A DNA stretch of 64,000 nucleotides from Acetatifactor sp. GTDB taxonomy: Bacteria > Bacillota > Clostridia > Lachnospirales > Lachnospiraceae. Below the pieces are notes generated by a model. It worked only from the letters and a program-made list of their open reading frames with translations. It was not told the origin of the DNA and made no database searches. How positions within the stretch are numbered: position 1 is the first letter of the stretch; every line of letters starts with the position of its first letter. The stretch covers positions 39,663 through 103,662 of the forward strand of contig JAFLRM010000005.1 in NCBI GenBank assembly GCA_022511465.1, given 5' to 3'. Both the position numbers and the translations under genes were made by a program. Of the stretch, positions 7,615 to 17,342 are shown one piece after another.

Positions 7615-10600
7615 TCATTTTCTCGTGTTGGCATAGAATGCTTCGATCTGTGCCTGCTCCGCGCTCAATCCCTTTTCCTCCATCTGCACGATGGTCTTTA
7701 AGACTCTCTCGTAGTCGTGAGGAATGATCTTCTTAAACTTGGGCAGATACTCGTTAAAGCTATCCAGGATCTCCTTGCCTTTTGCGGAGTTGGTCAGGGC
7801 CACATGCTCCTGGATCATGCTCTTCAGCTCCATCACATCATATTTGGAGGTAATCTCAGAGGAGGAAACCATCTCTTTGTTCAGACGCTTATAAAGGTCG
7901 TTATCCTCATCCAGCACATAGGCGATACCGCCGCTCATACCTGCTGCAAAGTTCTTGCCGGTGCGGCCAAGGATCACCACGCGGCCGCCGGTCATGTACT
8001 CACAGCCATGATCACCGACACCTTCCACCACTGCGTATGCGCCGGAATTTCTCACACAGAAACGCTCGCCGGCCACACCGTTAATGAACGCCTTGCCGCT
8101 GGTGGCACCGTACATTGCCACATTGCCGATAATAATGTTCTCATCCGCCTTGAATTTACTTCCCTTGGGCGGATATACGATCAGCTTGCCGCCTGAGAGA
8201 CCTTTTCCAAAGTAGTCATTGCTGTCTCCCACAAGCTCCAGCGTCAGCCCTTTGGGGATAAATGCACCAAAGGACTGTCCACCCGCGCCGTTGCACAGGA
8301 TGCGGTAAGTGTCTTCCTCCACATCGCTGCCCAGCTTGCGGGTAATCTCACTTCCCAAAATCGTTCCGAAGGTGCGGTCCGTGTTGGATACGTCCACCTC
8401 AATACTTCTCTTCTGCCCTGCGTTTATCGCTTTTCCAAGCTGCTTTAACAGCACTTTCTCATCCAGCGTCTTCTCCAGTTCAAAATCGTACACCTGCTTG
8501 GGATCGAAGGTTACCTTCTCGCTGGTTCCCTCGTAGGGGTTTGCCAGAATCTGAGACAGATCGATCTGCTTCTGGCTGGGACTCAAGTTCTCCTTCACTT
8601 TTAAAAGGTCGGTTCTTCCCACCAGCTCATCCACAGTCTTCACACCCAATTTGGCCATATATTCGCGGAGTTCTTCCGCAATAAATTTCATAAAGTTCTC
8701 CACGTACTCCGGCTTGCCCTTGAAATTCTTGCGTAGCTCCGGATTCTGAGTGGCAACACCCACCGGACAGGTGTCCAGATTGCAGACTCTCATCATCACG
8801 CAGCCCATGGTCACTAAGGGGGCGGTGGCAAATCCGAACTCCTCAGCGCCCAGCATCGCCGCAATCGCTACATCCCGGCCGCTCATCAGCTTTCCGTCCG
8901 TCTCAATGCGAACTTTGTTACGCAGTCCGTTCATGATCAGGGTCTGGTGGGTCTCCGCAAGGCCCAGTTCCCAGGGGAGGCCCGCGTTATGGATGGAAGT
9001 GCGGGGAGCTGCTCCGGTACCGCCGTCGTAACCGGACACCAGAACCACCTGCGCGCCGGCCTTGGCAACACCCGCGGCGACAGTACCCACACCTGCCTCC
9101 GACACCAGCTTTACAGAAATACGGGCATCTTTATTTGCATTTTTCAGATCATAGATCAACTGCGCCAGATCCTCAATGGAGTAAATATCGTGATGAGGCG
9201 GCGGAGAGATCAGGGACACACCGGGGGTGGAGTGTCTGGTCTTGGCGATCCAGGGGTATACCTTGCCTCCAGGCAGATGCCCTCCCTCGCCGGGTTTCGC
9301 ACCCTGGGCCATCTTGATCTGAATCTCCTTAGCACTGACAAGATATCGGCTGGTGACGCCAAAACGTCCGCTGGCCACCTGCTTGATGGCGGAGCACCGA
9401 TCCAGCCCGTCAGGGCCTACGGTCAGTCTCTCAATATCCTCACCGCCCTCTCCGGAGTTACTCTTTCCGTGCAGGCGGTTCATGGCGATCGCCATGGTCT
9501 CATGGGCTTCCTTGGAGATGGAACCGTAGGACATGGCTCCGGTCTTAAATCGGGTGACGATGGACTCCACCGACTCAACCTTCTCCAAGGGCACTCCCTT
9601 CTCCGGGTACTTAAAGTCCATCAGCCCTCTCAGGTTCTTGATGGAATTCTCGTCGTTCACCATGGCGGTGTACTGCTTGAACATACCGTAATCACCGCGC
9701 TTGGTGGACTCCTGAAGCATATGAATGGTGGCGGGATTGTACAGATGCTCGTCGCCACCGCTTCTGGACTTGTGATGTCCGGGGCTGTCCAGAGTCAGGT
9801 CGCTTGCAAGTCCCAGCGGATCAAAGGCCATGGAATGCAGATCGTCCACATCCTTCTCGATATCCTTAAGAGTAAGACCGCCCACGCGGCATACTGTATT
9901 GCTAAAGTACGCGCTGATCACTTCCTCTGCGATGCCGACGGCCTCAAACAGCTGGGAACCACGGTAAGACTGAATCGTGCTGATACCCATCTTGGCAGCG
10001 ATCTTGACGATCCCATGAAGCACTGCATAGTTATAGTCGTCAACCGCCGCATAGTAATCCTTATCCAACATGTGATTGTCCACCAGCTCCTTGATGGACT
10101 CCTGTGCCAGATAGGGGTTGATCGCGCAGGCACCATAGCCGAGCAGCGTCGCAAAGTGATGTACCTCTCTGGGCTCTCCGGACTCCAAGATCAGGGAGAC
10201 CCTGGTGCGCTTCTTGGTGCGGACCAGATACTGGTTCAGGGCGGACACAGCAAGCAGGGACGGCATGGGCACATGGTTCTCATCCACCCCTCTGTCGGAG
10301 AGGATCAGCACATTGGTACCTTCACGATATGCGCGGTCCACTTCCACAAAGAGTCTGTCTATTGCTCTCTCCAGACTGGTATTCTTATAATAAGTAATGG
10401 GAATGACCTCGACGTGGAAGCCTTCCACCTTCATATTCTTGATCTTCAACAGGTCCGTGTTGGTCAGGATCGGATTGTTGATCTTAAGCATATTACAGTT
10501 TTGTGGTGACTCCTCCAGCAGATTCCCATCTGTTCCCACGTAGACCGTCGTGGAGGTCACAATCTCCTCACGGATACAGTCGATGGGCGGATTGGTCACC

Positions 10601-12162
10601 TGGGCGAACAGCTGTTTAAACGAATTAAATAACGGATGGTGTGTTTTAGACAATACCGGCAGCGGAGTATCCACACCCATCGCCGCAATGGCCTCCCCAC
10701 CGTTCTTCGCCATGGGAAGGATGCTCTGCCGAAGTTCGTCGTAGGTGTAGCCAAACGCCTTCTGCATCCGTTGACGCTCCTCATAGGTGAACTCCGGCAC
10801 TCTCTGATTGGGAATCTTTATGTCGTGAAGCTCCACCAGCTTGCTGTCCAGCCACTCGCCGTAGGGCTGTCTGGAAATATACTGCTCCTTCAGATGCTCA
10901 TCATCGATCACCTTACCTTGCACGATGTCCACCAAAAGCATCTTGCCGGGACGCAGTCTCTCTTTCACACGGATCCTGGCAGGGTCGATATCCAATACCC
11001 CCACCTCGGAGGACAAGATCAGGGTGTCATCATCCGTGATCATATATCGGGAAGGGCGCAGACCGTTGCGGTCCAGCACCGCACCCATAATGTCACCGTC
11101 GGAGAACAAAATGGACGCAGGGCCATCCCAGGGTTCCATCATGGTGGCATAATATTGGTAGAAATCTCTCTTGGTCTGGGACATAGCCTTGTCGTTTGCC
11201 CAAGGCTCCGGTATAGCGATCATCACAGCCAAAGGCAGATCCATACCGCTCATCACCAGGAATTCCAACGTATTGTCCAACATCGCGGAATCGGAACCGG
11301 TCTTGCTGATCGCGGGAAGAACCTTGTGGAGCTGACCTTTTAAGTGCTCGGACTCCATATTTTCCTCTCGGGCTAGCATCTTATCGGCGTTGCCGCGAAT
11401 GGTATTGATCTCACCGTTATGTACCATCAATCGGTTCGGATGGGCGCGCTCCCAACTGGGATTCGTGTTAGTGGAAAAACGGGAGTGCACCATGGCGATA
11501 GCGGACTCGTAATCCTGGCTCTGCAGGTCGGCAAAGAAAGTGCGCAGCTGCCCCACCAGAAACATTCCCTTGTACACAATGGTCCTGCTGGAGAAGGACA
11601 CCACATAGGTGTCATCTGAAGACTGCTCAAACACACGTCTCGCAATGTACAGCCTTCTGTCGAAAGGCAGACCTTTTTCCACGTCCACGGGTTTTTTCAC
11701 AAACCCCTGCATGATGTAAGGCATGCATTCTACCGCCTTGTGTCCCAGCACATTGGGGAAAATGGGCACCTCACGCCAGCCTAAAAACTCCAGCCCCTCC
11801 TTCTCCACAATGATCTCAAACATCTTCTTAGCCTGATTTCTGCGAAGCTCCTCCTGCGGAAAGAAGAACATACCTACACCGTACTCCCGCTCCCCTCCGA
11901 TCTCAATACCAAGCGCCTTGGTCACCTTGGCAAAGAACTTGTGAGGGATCTGGGTAAGGATACCCACGCCGTCACCGGTCTTGCCCTCCGCATCCTTGCC
12001 GGCTCTGTGCTCCAGATTCTCCACGATCTTCAGAGCGTTCTCCACAGTGGCGCGGCTCTTTTGGCCGTTAATATTGACACATGCTCCGATACCGCAGTTA
12101 TCATGCTCAAATTCCTCACGGTAGAGGGGCGCCTGCGGAAGATTATTTTTCACATCAAACAT
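7615..12162 (-). CDS. gltB: Glutamate synthase, large (alpha) subunit
   Basis: 1515 residues, standard for bacterial GltB. A short propeptide ends before Cys23 in HDNCGIGAC; the exposed cysteine is the amidotransferase nucleophile that releases ammonia from glutamine. The central domain and the FMN-binding synthase domain follow, the latter with GGEGGEDIERL and PGEGGHLPGGKV. The 3Fe-4S motif CVMMRVCNLDTCPVG follows. The C-terminal GXGXG beta-helix domain is represented by GVGDHGCEYMTGGRVVILG. The ribosome binding site is AAAGGAG. It is first in the gltB-gltD operon. The leader holds a terminator-like hairpin that could attenuate expression. Confidence 0.98.
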   Translation of the reverse strand: MFDVKNNLPQAPLYREEFEHDNCGIGACVNINGQKSRATVENALKIVENLEHRAGKDAEGKTGDGVGILTQIPHKFFAKVTKALGIEIGGEREYGVGMFFFPQEELRRNQAKKMFEIIVEKEGLEFLGWREVPIFPNVLGHKAVECMPYIMQGFVKKPVDVEKGLPFDRRLYIARRVFEQSSDDTYVVSFSSRTIVYKGMFLVGQLRTFFADLQSQDYESAIAMVHSRFSTNTNPSWERAHPNRLMVHNGEINTIRGNADKMLAREENMESEHLKGQLHKVLPAISKTGSDSAMLDNTLEFLVMSGMDLPLAVMIAIPEPWANDKAMSQTKRDFYQYYATMMEPWDGPASILFSDGDIMGAVLDRNGLRPSRYMITDDDTLILSSEVGVLDIDPARIRVKERLRPGKMLLVDIVQGKVIDDEHLKEQYISRQPYGEWLDSKLVELHDIKIPNQRVPEFTYEERQRMQKAFGYTYDELRQSILPMAKNGGEAIAAMGVDTPLPVLSKTHHPLFNSFKQLFAQVTNPPIDCIREEIVTSTTVYVGTDGNLLEESPQNCNMLKINNPILTNTDLLKIKNMKVEGFHVEVIPITYYKNTSLERAIDRLFVEVDRAYREGTNVLILSDRGVDENHVPMPSLLAVSALNQYLVRTKKRTRVSLILESGEPREVHHFATLLGYGACAINPYLAQESIKELVDNHMLDKDYYAAVDDYNYAVLHGIVKIAAKMGISTIQSYRGSQLFEAVGIAEEVISAYFSNTVCRVGGLTLKDIEKDVDDLHSMAFDPLGLASDLTLDSPGHHKSRSGGDEHLYNPATIHMLQESTKRGDYGMFKQYTAMVNDENSIKNLRGLMDFKYPEKGVPLEKVESVESIVTRFKTGAMSYGSISKEAHETMAIAMNRLHGKSNSGEGGEDIERLTVGPDGLDRCSAIKQVASGRFGVTSRYLVSAKEIQIKMAQGAKPGEGGHLPGGKVYPWIAKTRHSTPGVSLISPPPHHDIYSIEDLAQLIYDLKNANKDARISVKLVSEAGVGTVAAGVAKAGAQVVLVSGYDGGTGAAPRTSIHNAGLPWELGLAETHQTLIMNGLRNKVRIETDGKLMSGRDVAIAAMLGAEEFGFATAPLVTMGCVMMRVCNLDTCPVGVATQNPELRKNFKGKPEYVENFMKFIAEELREYMAKLGVKTVDELVGRTDLLKVKENLSPSQKQIDLSQILANPYEGTSEKVTFDPKQVYDFELEKTLDEKVLLKQLGKAINAGQKRSIEVDVSNTDRTFGTILGSEITRKLGSDVEEDTYRILCNGAGGQSFGAFIPKGLTLELVGDSNDYFGKGLSGGKLIVYPPKGSKFKADENIIIGNVAMYGATSGKAFINGVAGERFCVRNSGAYAVVEGVGDHGCEYMTGGRVVILGRTGKNFAAGMSGGIAYVLDEDNDLYKRLNKEMVSSSEITSKYDVMELKSMIQEHVALTNSAKGKEILDSFNEYLPKFKKIIPHDYERVLKTIVQMEEKGLSAEQAQIEAFYANTRK

Positions 12163-12233
12163 TGCTGTGCTCCTTTCTCTGTCATAATCCGCTGTTAATC
12201 GAATGAGCAGCCTGAAATGCTTCGCATTCGCGC

Positions 12234-12280
12234 AAAAAAAGGTCGCAATGAGCCCTTAAAGCGCTCCATTGCGACCTTTT
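12234..12280 (-). terminator. Terminator-like hairpin in the gltB leader (candidate attenuator)
   Basis: On the minus strand GGTCGCAAT pairs with ATTGCGACC, an inner GAGC/GCTC extends the stem, and TTTTTTT follows. It lies just downstream of the gltB promoter, so it would act within the first 50 or so bases of the gltB transcript. It would also stop read-through from the upstream membrane-protein gene. Confidence 0.75.
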
Positions 12281-12285
12281 CCACC

Positions 12286-12314
12286 ACTATACACCTTTTT
12301 TTCCCGTCTGTAAA
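12286..12314 (-). promoter_or_regulatory. gltBD promoter
   Basis: Minus strand TTTACA (12309-12314), 17 bases, TATAGT (12286-12291), about 120 bases before the gltB ATG. Transcription would start at the edge of the leader hairpin. Confidence 0.7.
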
Positions 12315-12428
12315 TAACAACTTTATATGAAATTGTCAGAAAATTTGAAAACTTTCACTTTTTCGAGATATAGTCTGTATATTTATCGAATTATTCTTCA
12401 ATTGATGACTTCAACGTACAATTCCATC

Positions 12429-14279
12429 TTACTCCTCAAGGAAAATGTTTATTTTTTTATTTAGCGGCCACAGAGTATATCCAATGGCTGACAAAATCCC
12501 CACCCAGGTCATGGTAAGAAACAGTCGCGCCTCCCTCAATGCAGGCATTCCCCAGTAGGATATTCCTGTCAGAAGCTGTCCACTTTCCGGTTCTCCATTG
12601 ACGGACAGTCCTCCATACTCTGCCAAAGGCATTTCCCCGTTGTCTGTCACCCAGACATACACCGGCTGTTCCGTCTCCTTAATCTCCACTGTCAGCCGGT
12701 AAGTTTCTCTGGGATTCAACTTCCATTTCACATCGCGCCTCTGGTAATTACTTTCCCCAAACTTTTCCACCTGATATATCTCCTGATACTCCAGAGTATC
12801 TCCTCTCCACAGGGAAACCTCACAGTATCCCGTTTCACCACTGCTCTCCAATCCAATATTGAAACCTCGGATCTCCCCAAATGTGGGAGAAAAACTCGTC
12901 TCCAAAAATTCATCTTTTGCCATGGAGATCCTTCTAAATTGTGCCTGACCATTTAAAACAGACAACTCTTCGCGGGCTGTCCTGCCCAAAGGCACCGACA
13001 CCGCCATCACCAAAAGAAGCGCCCCTGCCAACACAAGCCGCCTTCGAAGCGGTACTCTGCGTGGTTTTCTCACACCGGAAACACTGCCAAGCACCATTGC
13101 CAGAAACGCCAGTATACTCACTCCAAAAATGCGGTAGGTAAAATAGTTATGTCCTCTAGTGTGATTACTCAGCACGAAGTACCACACCACGCTGGACAGA
13201 CCTATCAGCAGATATGCATATCGCTTTGTATCCCTGCGCGATCCACCCAGATACAGGGGGCGGCATATCCACCAGATGAGCCAGACCGCAAGGATCCAGG
13301 CATACACCTTGTACTGATAGTGCTTCCAGTTGATGTAGATCGCCTGAAAACGCTCTTCCAGACTTCCGTCCCCCTGCATACCGGAGCGAAAGAAGACCTC
13401 GTTGATCGCACTCTCAAAAATATTGCGGCCCAAGACCACTGTAGCCAATGTCCACTTCATGATCCACAGTCCTGCATAGCCCACGATCCAGCTGATACCG
13501 GAAAATATCACCTCCCGGACCCACACACTCTCTTTCCGTTCAGCCGGATCCATCACCAGCCACCACACCAGGGGGAAGCCCCATGTAAACAGAGGGTATG
13601 TCAGAAGATCAAAATAGCAGGCCGCCATTCCCATTGCCATGAAGAAAAAGATATATCTCGATCTTATAGCAAAATAGTCACGCTTCCATAAAAGTATTAA
13701 AAGACCTGCATAGGCCACATAAAAAATCCAACTAAACTGCAGGGACAATGGCAGCGCAACAGGCATGAGCAGCATGTAGGAAGTGAGAAACATGATCACA
13801 TACCGCATCCCTTTTTCTCTGCCGATGAGAAATACTAACGAAAACACCAACAAAAGCTGAATCGCGCAATTTACTACACGAAACTCCTTGTAGTCAAACA
13901 GGAGCATTAATGGCCGAAGCAGGGAAACATATCCATGCCAATAGTAGGTATAGCCTCCTCCCTCCAGATTATAAGCCTCCATAGCGCGCTTCAGAGGATC
14001 CCCGCTGCTGTTGTCAAAGGCAGTGTATAACATAACAGCATCCGTTGCACTATCCAACCCATCCGGCATTAAAAAGGAATTGTAATGGTTCTCATAACGT
14101 TCCCCGGAAACCACCGCCCGGGTATAACGTCCCTCCTCTGCTAACATTGTATATGTGGAAGCGCGGTTTTTCTCATTGATCGGAAGCATATACGCCAATG
14201 TCAAAAGAATTGTTGCAATAAAGGTTCCTGCCAAAAGAACCAGAAGGCCTTTACCAACTATTTTTCCTATGTCTCTCAT
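12429..14279 (-). CDS. Polytopic membrane protein with extracytoplasmic C-terminal domain, paralog A
   Basis: 616 residues, function not recognised. A signal-anchor-like first helix (KGLLVLLAGTFIATILLTLAYML) is followed by a loop of about 100 residues, then about nine transmembrane segments, a soluble domain of about 130 residues (FNIGLESSGETGYCEVSLW to VYVWVTDNG), and one last helix near the C-terminus. It aligns along its whole length with the next gene upstream (paralog B), sharing KRAMEAYN/VRAMKGHN, YYWHGYV, ALPLSLQFSW/AMPLSFQFSW and NIFESAINEVFFRSGMQG-type blocks. GGAGG precedes the ATG. The 24-base spacing from paralog B indicates an operon. Proximity to a glycosyltransferase suggests envelope glycan work, but this is only context. 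Confidence 0.72.
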   Translation of the reverse strand: MRDIGKIVGKGLLVLLAGTFIATILLTLAYMLPINEKNRASTYTMLAEEGRYTRAVVSGERYENHYNSFLMPDGLDSATDAVMLYTAFDNSSGDPLKRAMEAYNLEGGGYTYYWHGYVSLLRPLMLLFDYKEFRVVNCAIQLLLVFSLVFLIGREKGMRYVIMFLTSYMLLMPVALPLSLQFSWIFYVAYAGLLILLWKRDYFAIRSRYIFFFMAMGMAACYFDLLTYPLFTWGFPLVWWLVMDPAERKESVWVREVIFSGISWIVGYAGLWIMKWTLATVVLGRNIFESAINEVFFRSGMQGDGSLEERFQAIYINWKHYQYKVYAWILAVWLIWWICRPLYLGGSRRDTKRYAYLLIGLSSVVWYFVLSNHTRGHNYFTYRIFGVSILAFLAMVLGSVSGVRKPRRVPLRRRLVLAGALLLVMAVSVPLGRTAREELSVLNGQAQFRRISMAKDEFLETSFSPTFGEIRGFNIGLESSGETGYCEVSLWRGDTLEYQEIYQVEKFGESNYQRRDVKWKLNPRETYRLTVEIKETEQPVYVWVTDNGEMPLAEYGGLSVNGEPESGQLLTGISYWGMPALREARLFLTMTWVGILSAIGYTLWPLNKKINIFLEE

Positions 14280-14303
14280 TTCCTGTCCTCCGTCTACAAA
14301 AGA

Positions 14304-16181
14304 CTATGAAGATCTATTCCCCAGCTGTGACCACAGCACATACTCAATTGTTATCAAGACTCCTATCCATGTCATAACAAGAAACAGACGCCTCCATTTG
14401 GAAACGGGCATGTACCAATATGTGATACCTGTGAGCAACTGTCCTTCCACTCGGACTCCGTCTATTGAGAGCGCACCATATTCCGTAAGAGTCATGGCAC
14501 CATTATCCGTCACCCAGACATAGATCGTCTCCTCCGTATCTTTTGCTTCCACTGTCAACCGATAGGTAGTTTTGTGATCTAACTCCCATGTCACACCTTT
14601 CAATTGGTAATTTGAATCACCAAAGTCTTCCAATGGGAAACGTTCCTGATATTTGGGAATATCTCCTTCCCACAGAGTTAATTCGCAATACCCTGTATCC
14701 CCCGTGCTTTGCAGTCCAATATTAAAACTAAGCAGCTTGTCAAAGGTAGGCGAAAACTCTGCCTCCAAAATATCATCTTTTTCCATTGGGAACTGAGTAA
14801 ATTGCTCATAACCATTTAAAACAGTAAACTCTTCTCGTGTCAAATAGACCGGCAAAATAGCGACCACTCCGGTTACCAAATATACACCACACAATAACAA
14901 CCTCTTTCTAAAAGACATTTCTATCCTTACTCCGGCTTCCGGGATGCTTCCCAATACAATAGCAAGAAAAGCCAGCACGCTCACTCCAAAGATACGATAG
15001 GTAAAAAAATGATGTCCCGATGTATGGTCTGACAGCACGAAGTACCATACGATGCTGGATGCCCCTATCAGGAGATACGAACAACATTTTGATCCTCGAT
15101 GTCCTCCCCGAACTAATAAGCACCCCAGCCACCATACTAACCACAACAACAGGATTATCGCGTATACCTTGTATTCATAGTGCTTCCAATTTATATAGAT
15201 CGCCGACAATCGATCTGATAGGAGACCTCCCCCCTGCATCCCTGAGCGCAAAAAAACCTCATTGATAGCAGATTCAAAGATATTGTGACCCAAAATAACA
15301 GTGGCCAACGCCCACTTCATGATCCACATGCCTGCATATCCCGCAATCCATCCAAAGCCGGAAGTGACTACACGCTTGACCCAGAAGCCCGCCTTTTGAT
15401 CCGTTCGGTCCATTACGATCCACCATATCAGTGGGAACCCCCAAGTGAACAGCGGATAAGTCAAAAGGTCCAAAAAACTGGTAGCCATTCCCAGCGCCAT
15501 AAAGATAAAAACATATCTCGCCTCCTTGGCAAAGTAACTATATTTTTTCAAAAGGATGATCGCGCCGACGTAAGCTACATAATACACCCACGAGAATTGA
15601 AACGACAAGGGCATGGCGATCGGCGCCATAAGCATGTAGGAGGTCAAAAGCATAAGCACATACCTAAGCCCCTTTTCCCGACCAATGATAAAAGCAAGGA
15701 TCAGCAGCAGTATCAGTTGAACGGCACAATTTGCAATTCTCAGCTCCGTAAAGTCAAACAAAAGCATAAACGGTCTGAGCAATACGACATAGCCATGCCA
15801 ATAGTAGGAATAATCCCCCATTGTTGCATTATGTCCTTTCATCGCACGAACCAGCGGGTTCCCTTCACTGGAATCCAATGCTGTCCTCAGCATGATGCCA
15901 TCAGTGGAATCATCCAGAACATCCGGCAAATAGGAATGGAAGTGTGTATCCATTGAACGGCTTATTACGGCTGCCCGCGGATACCACCCTTCTTCCTCCA
16001 GTGTATCATAAGAAGTCTTCCTATTCTGCGGATTGACCGGCAGCATATACACTAATGTCAGCAGTACCGTACCGATGACAGTTCCTGCCAAAAGGAGCAG
16101 GAGACCCTTGCCAGCGAAGATTCCCATTCTCCATGACTCCCCTCCTCCTGTTTGTTTATGACTCGCAGTTTGTCTCTTCAT
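14304..16181 (-). CDS. Polytopic membrane protein with extracytoplasmic C-terminal domain, paralog B
   Basis: 625 residues, the tandem duplicate of the gene just downstream. Same plan: an N-terminal helix (KGLLLLLAGTVIGTVLLTLVYML), a long extracytoplasmic loop with SYLPDVLDDSTDGIMLRTAL, about nine helices, a beta-rich soluble domain (FNIGLQSTGDTGYCELTLW), and a final helix. The ATG at 16181 is preceded by AGAAGGAG; a later Met at about residue 19 is possible. A truncated copy of the soluble domain lies directly upstream, so the locus has expanded by duplication. No catalytic motif is obvious. A GT-C-like or polymer-export function is possible but unsupported. Confidence 0.72.
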   Translation of the reverse strand: MKRQTASHKQTGGGESWRMGIFAGKGLLLLLAGTVIGTVLLTLVYMLPVNPQNRKTSYDTLEEEGWYPRAAVISRSMDTHFHSYLPDVLDDSTDGIMLRTALDSSEGNPLVRAMKGHNATMGDYSYYWHGYVVLLRPFMLLFDFTELRIANCAVQLILLLILAFIIGREKGLRYVLMLLTSYMLMAPIAMPLSFQFSWVYYVAYVGAIILLKKYSYFAKEARYVFIFMALGMATSFLDLLTYPLFTWGFPLIWWIVMDRTDQKAGFWVKRVVTSGFGWIAGYAGMWIMKWALATVILGHNIFESAINEVFLRSGMQGGGLLSDRLSAIYINWKHYEYKVYAIILLLWLVWWLGCLLVRGGHRGSKCCSYLLIGASSIVWYFVLSDHTSGHHFFTYRIFGVSVLAFLAIVLGSIPEAGVRIEMSFRKRLLLCGVYLVTGVVAILPVYLTREEFTVLNGYEQFTQFPMEKDDILEAEFSPTFDKLLSFNIGLQSTGDTGYCELTLWEGDIPKYQERFPLEDFGDSNYQLKGVTWELDHKTTYRLTVEAKDTEETIYVWVTDNGAMTLTEYGALSIDGVRVEGQLLTGITYWYMPVSKWRRLFLVMTWIGVLITIEYVLWSQLGNRSS

Positions 16182-16251
16182 TGTGCCTTTCTCCTTCTGT
16201 ACTTCACAATTCCTCCTATCTGAGGTAGGATCGCTTCTCCAATAGATGATA

Positions 16252-16530
16252 CTAATAGCCCCATTCCACAGTCACAGGATACTCCTTTAATTCATTGATG
16301 GTCAGGTAGTAGGAAACTCCTGCTTTTAGGTGCAATCCCATGTCAATATCCGTGTAGGAATTTACTGACATATTATTGTACTTGATATATTTTTTAAACA
16401 AAATCTCGCTGTCGGCAGTCGTGATCACCAGAGAGTACCCCCTAGACCAATCCTGCGCTTCCTCATCACTGTTCAACACAATGGAGATAGTATGCAGATC
16501 ATTGTACTGCGGCCGGAATTCTTGAGTTAT
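16252..16530 (-). pseudogene. Remnant of a third paralog: soluble-domain fragment only
   Basis: The open frame from about 16530 to the stop at 16252 encodes EFRPQYNDLHTISIVLNS ... YYLTINELKEYPVTVEWGY. It follows the same spacing as the extracytoplasmic domain of the two neighbouring large membrane proteins (F-x-P, L-x2-I-x-I-x-L-x-S, GY, NSY, L-x2-G-x2-Y-x-LT, V-x-V-x-W). There are no transmembrane helices. The only listed start (GTG 16479) lacks a ribosome binding site. The frame overlaps the 3' end of the glycosyltransferase in another register. I read it as a deletion remnant; a translated short protein cannot be excluded. Confidence 0.5.
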
Positions 16531-17342
16531 TCCTGCTTTATCCTGTGATAGATTCTCTCTTTCAGCCAGTGATAGCCACCAGAGAAAAAACTATTTTCCG
16601 CCAGAAAACTCCTGAGAGGCGCAAATGTACACAACATAAATAACCGATACCGCAAAAGCTCTCCCGCACTCATATAGGTGGAGGTAATCTGTCTGTGTTC
16701 TTCACGATCCCTATCATGATTCCTTTTATCTTCCGAAACGCCCCCGCCCTCGTAAGAAGACACGGCCATGCCCATATGGATCATTTTCGCCTTTTTGATA
16801 TAATAGCACCACAGAAAATGATCATAGTCCGCCCGAATACGATATTGCAGATCATAGGGCTTCTCTTTGCAGAGCGCCGCACTATAAAAACAGGACTGAT
16901 GACAGGGAATGTTGCGGTAACAGGTGAGACCGGTGATGCGTCCCGCCGATGCGATCATCGTCTGATTTCGGGCGCTGTAGGTATCCCCATAGAGTACCAG
17001 ACCATTCACATCCGCTCCTGCAGCAGCCTGGGACTCTACAGCCTCCGCTGCCCGCTCCAGAACCTTCTCATCGTAGAAAAGATCTCCGCAGTTTAAAAAC
17101 AGGAGAAAATCTCCCCTCGCGTGAGCAACCGCCTGATTCATGGCGTCGTAGATTCCCTTGTCCGGCTCTTTGAACAGACGTATGCAGTGGTCTTGCCTCA
17201 TCTCTTCTATGGATCTGTCGCAGCTTCCCCCATCCTTCACCACAATCTCATACTCCGTATAGGTCTGTGAAAGGATGCTGTCCAAGGTTTGATTTAATTT
17301 TTCTCCCGCATTCAAGCACACTATAATAATCGAAAATCTCAT
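16527..17342 (-). CDS. Glycosyltransferase family 2
   Basis: 271 residues with a GT-A fold signature. The N-terminus FSIIIVCLNAGEKLNQTLDSILSQTY carries the nucleotide-sugar site, VVKDGGSCD follows, and GIYDAMNQAVAHARGDFLLFLNCGD contains the usual metal-binding region; this arrangement is typical of WcaE-like enzymes of surface polysaccharide synthesis. No transmembrane segment is evident, so it is cytosolic or membrane-peripheral. Its ATG overlaps the stop of the upstream HAD/CPBP gene by four bases (ATGA), indicating translational coupling. It is followed by the paralog remnant and the two large membrane proteins, forming a likely envelope-glycan group. Confidence 0.88.
   Translation of the reverse strand: MRFSIIIVCLNAGEKLNQTLDSILSQTYTEYEIVVKDGGSCDRSIEEMRQDHCIRLFKEPDKGIYDAMNQAVAHARGDFLLFLNCGDLFYDEKVLERAAEAVESQAAAGADVNGLVLYGDTYSARNQTMIASAGRITGLTCYRNIPCHQSCFYSAALCKEKPYDLQYRIRADYDHFLWCYYIKKAKMIHMGMAVSSYEGGGVSEDKRNHDRDREEHRQITSTYMSAGELLRYRLFMLCTFAPLRSFLAENSFFSGGYHWLKERIYHRIKQE

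Noticed and set aside
8947-10509. 520-residue ORF antisense to gltB
   Set aside because: Long but lies entirely inside the conserved glutamate synthase gene, with no domain-like sequence of its own.
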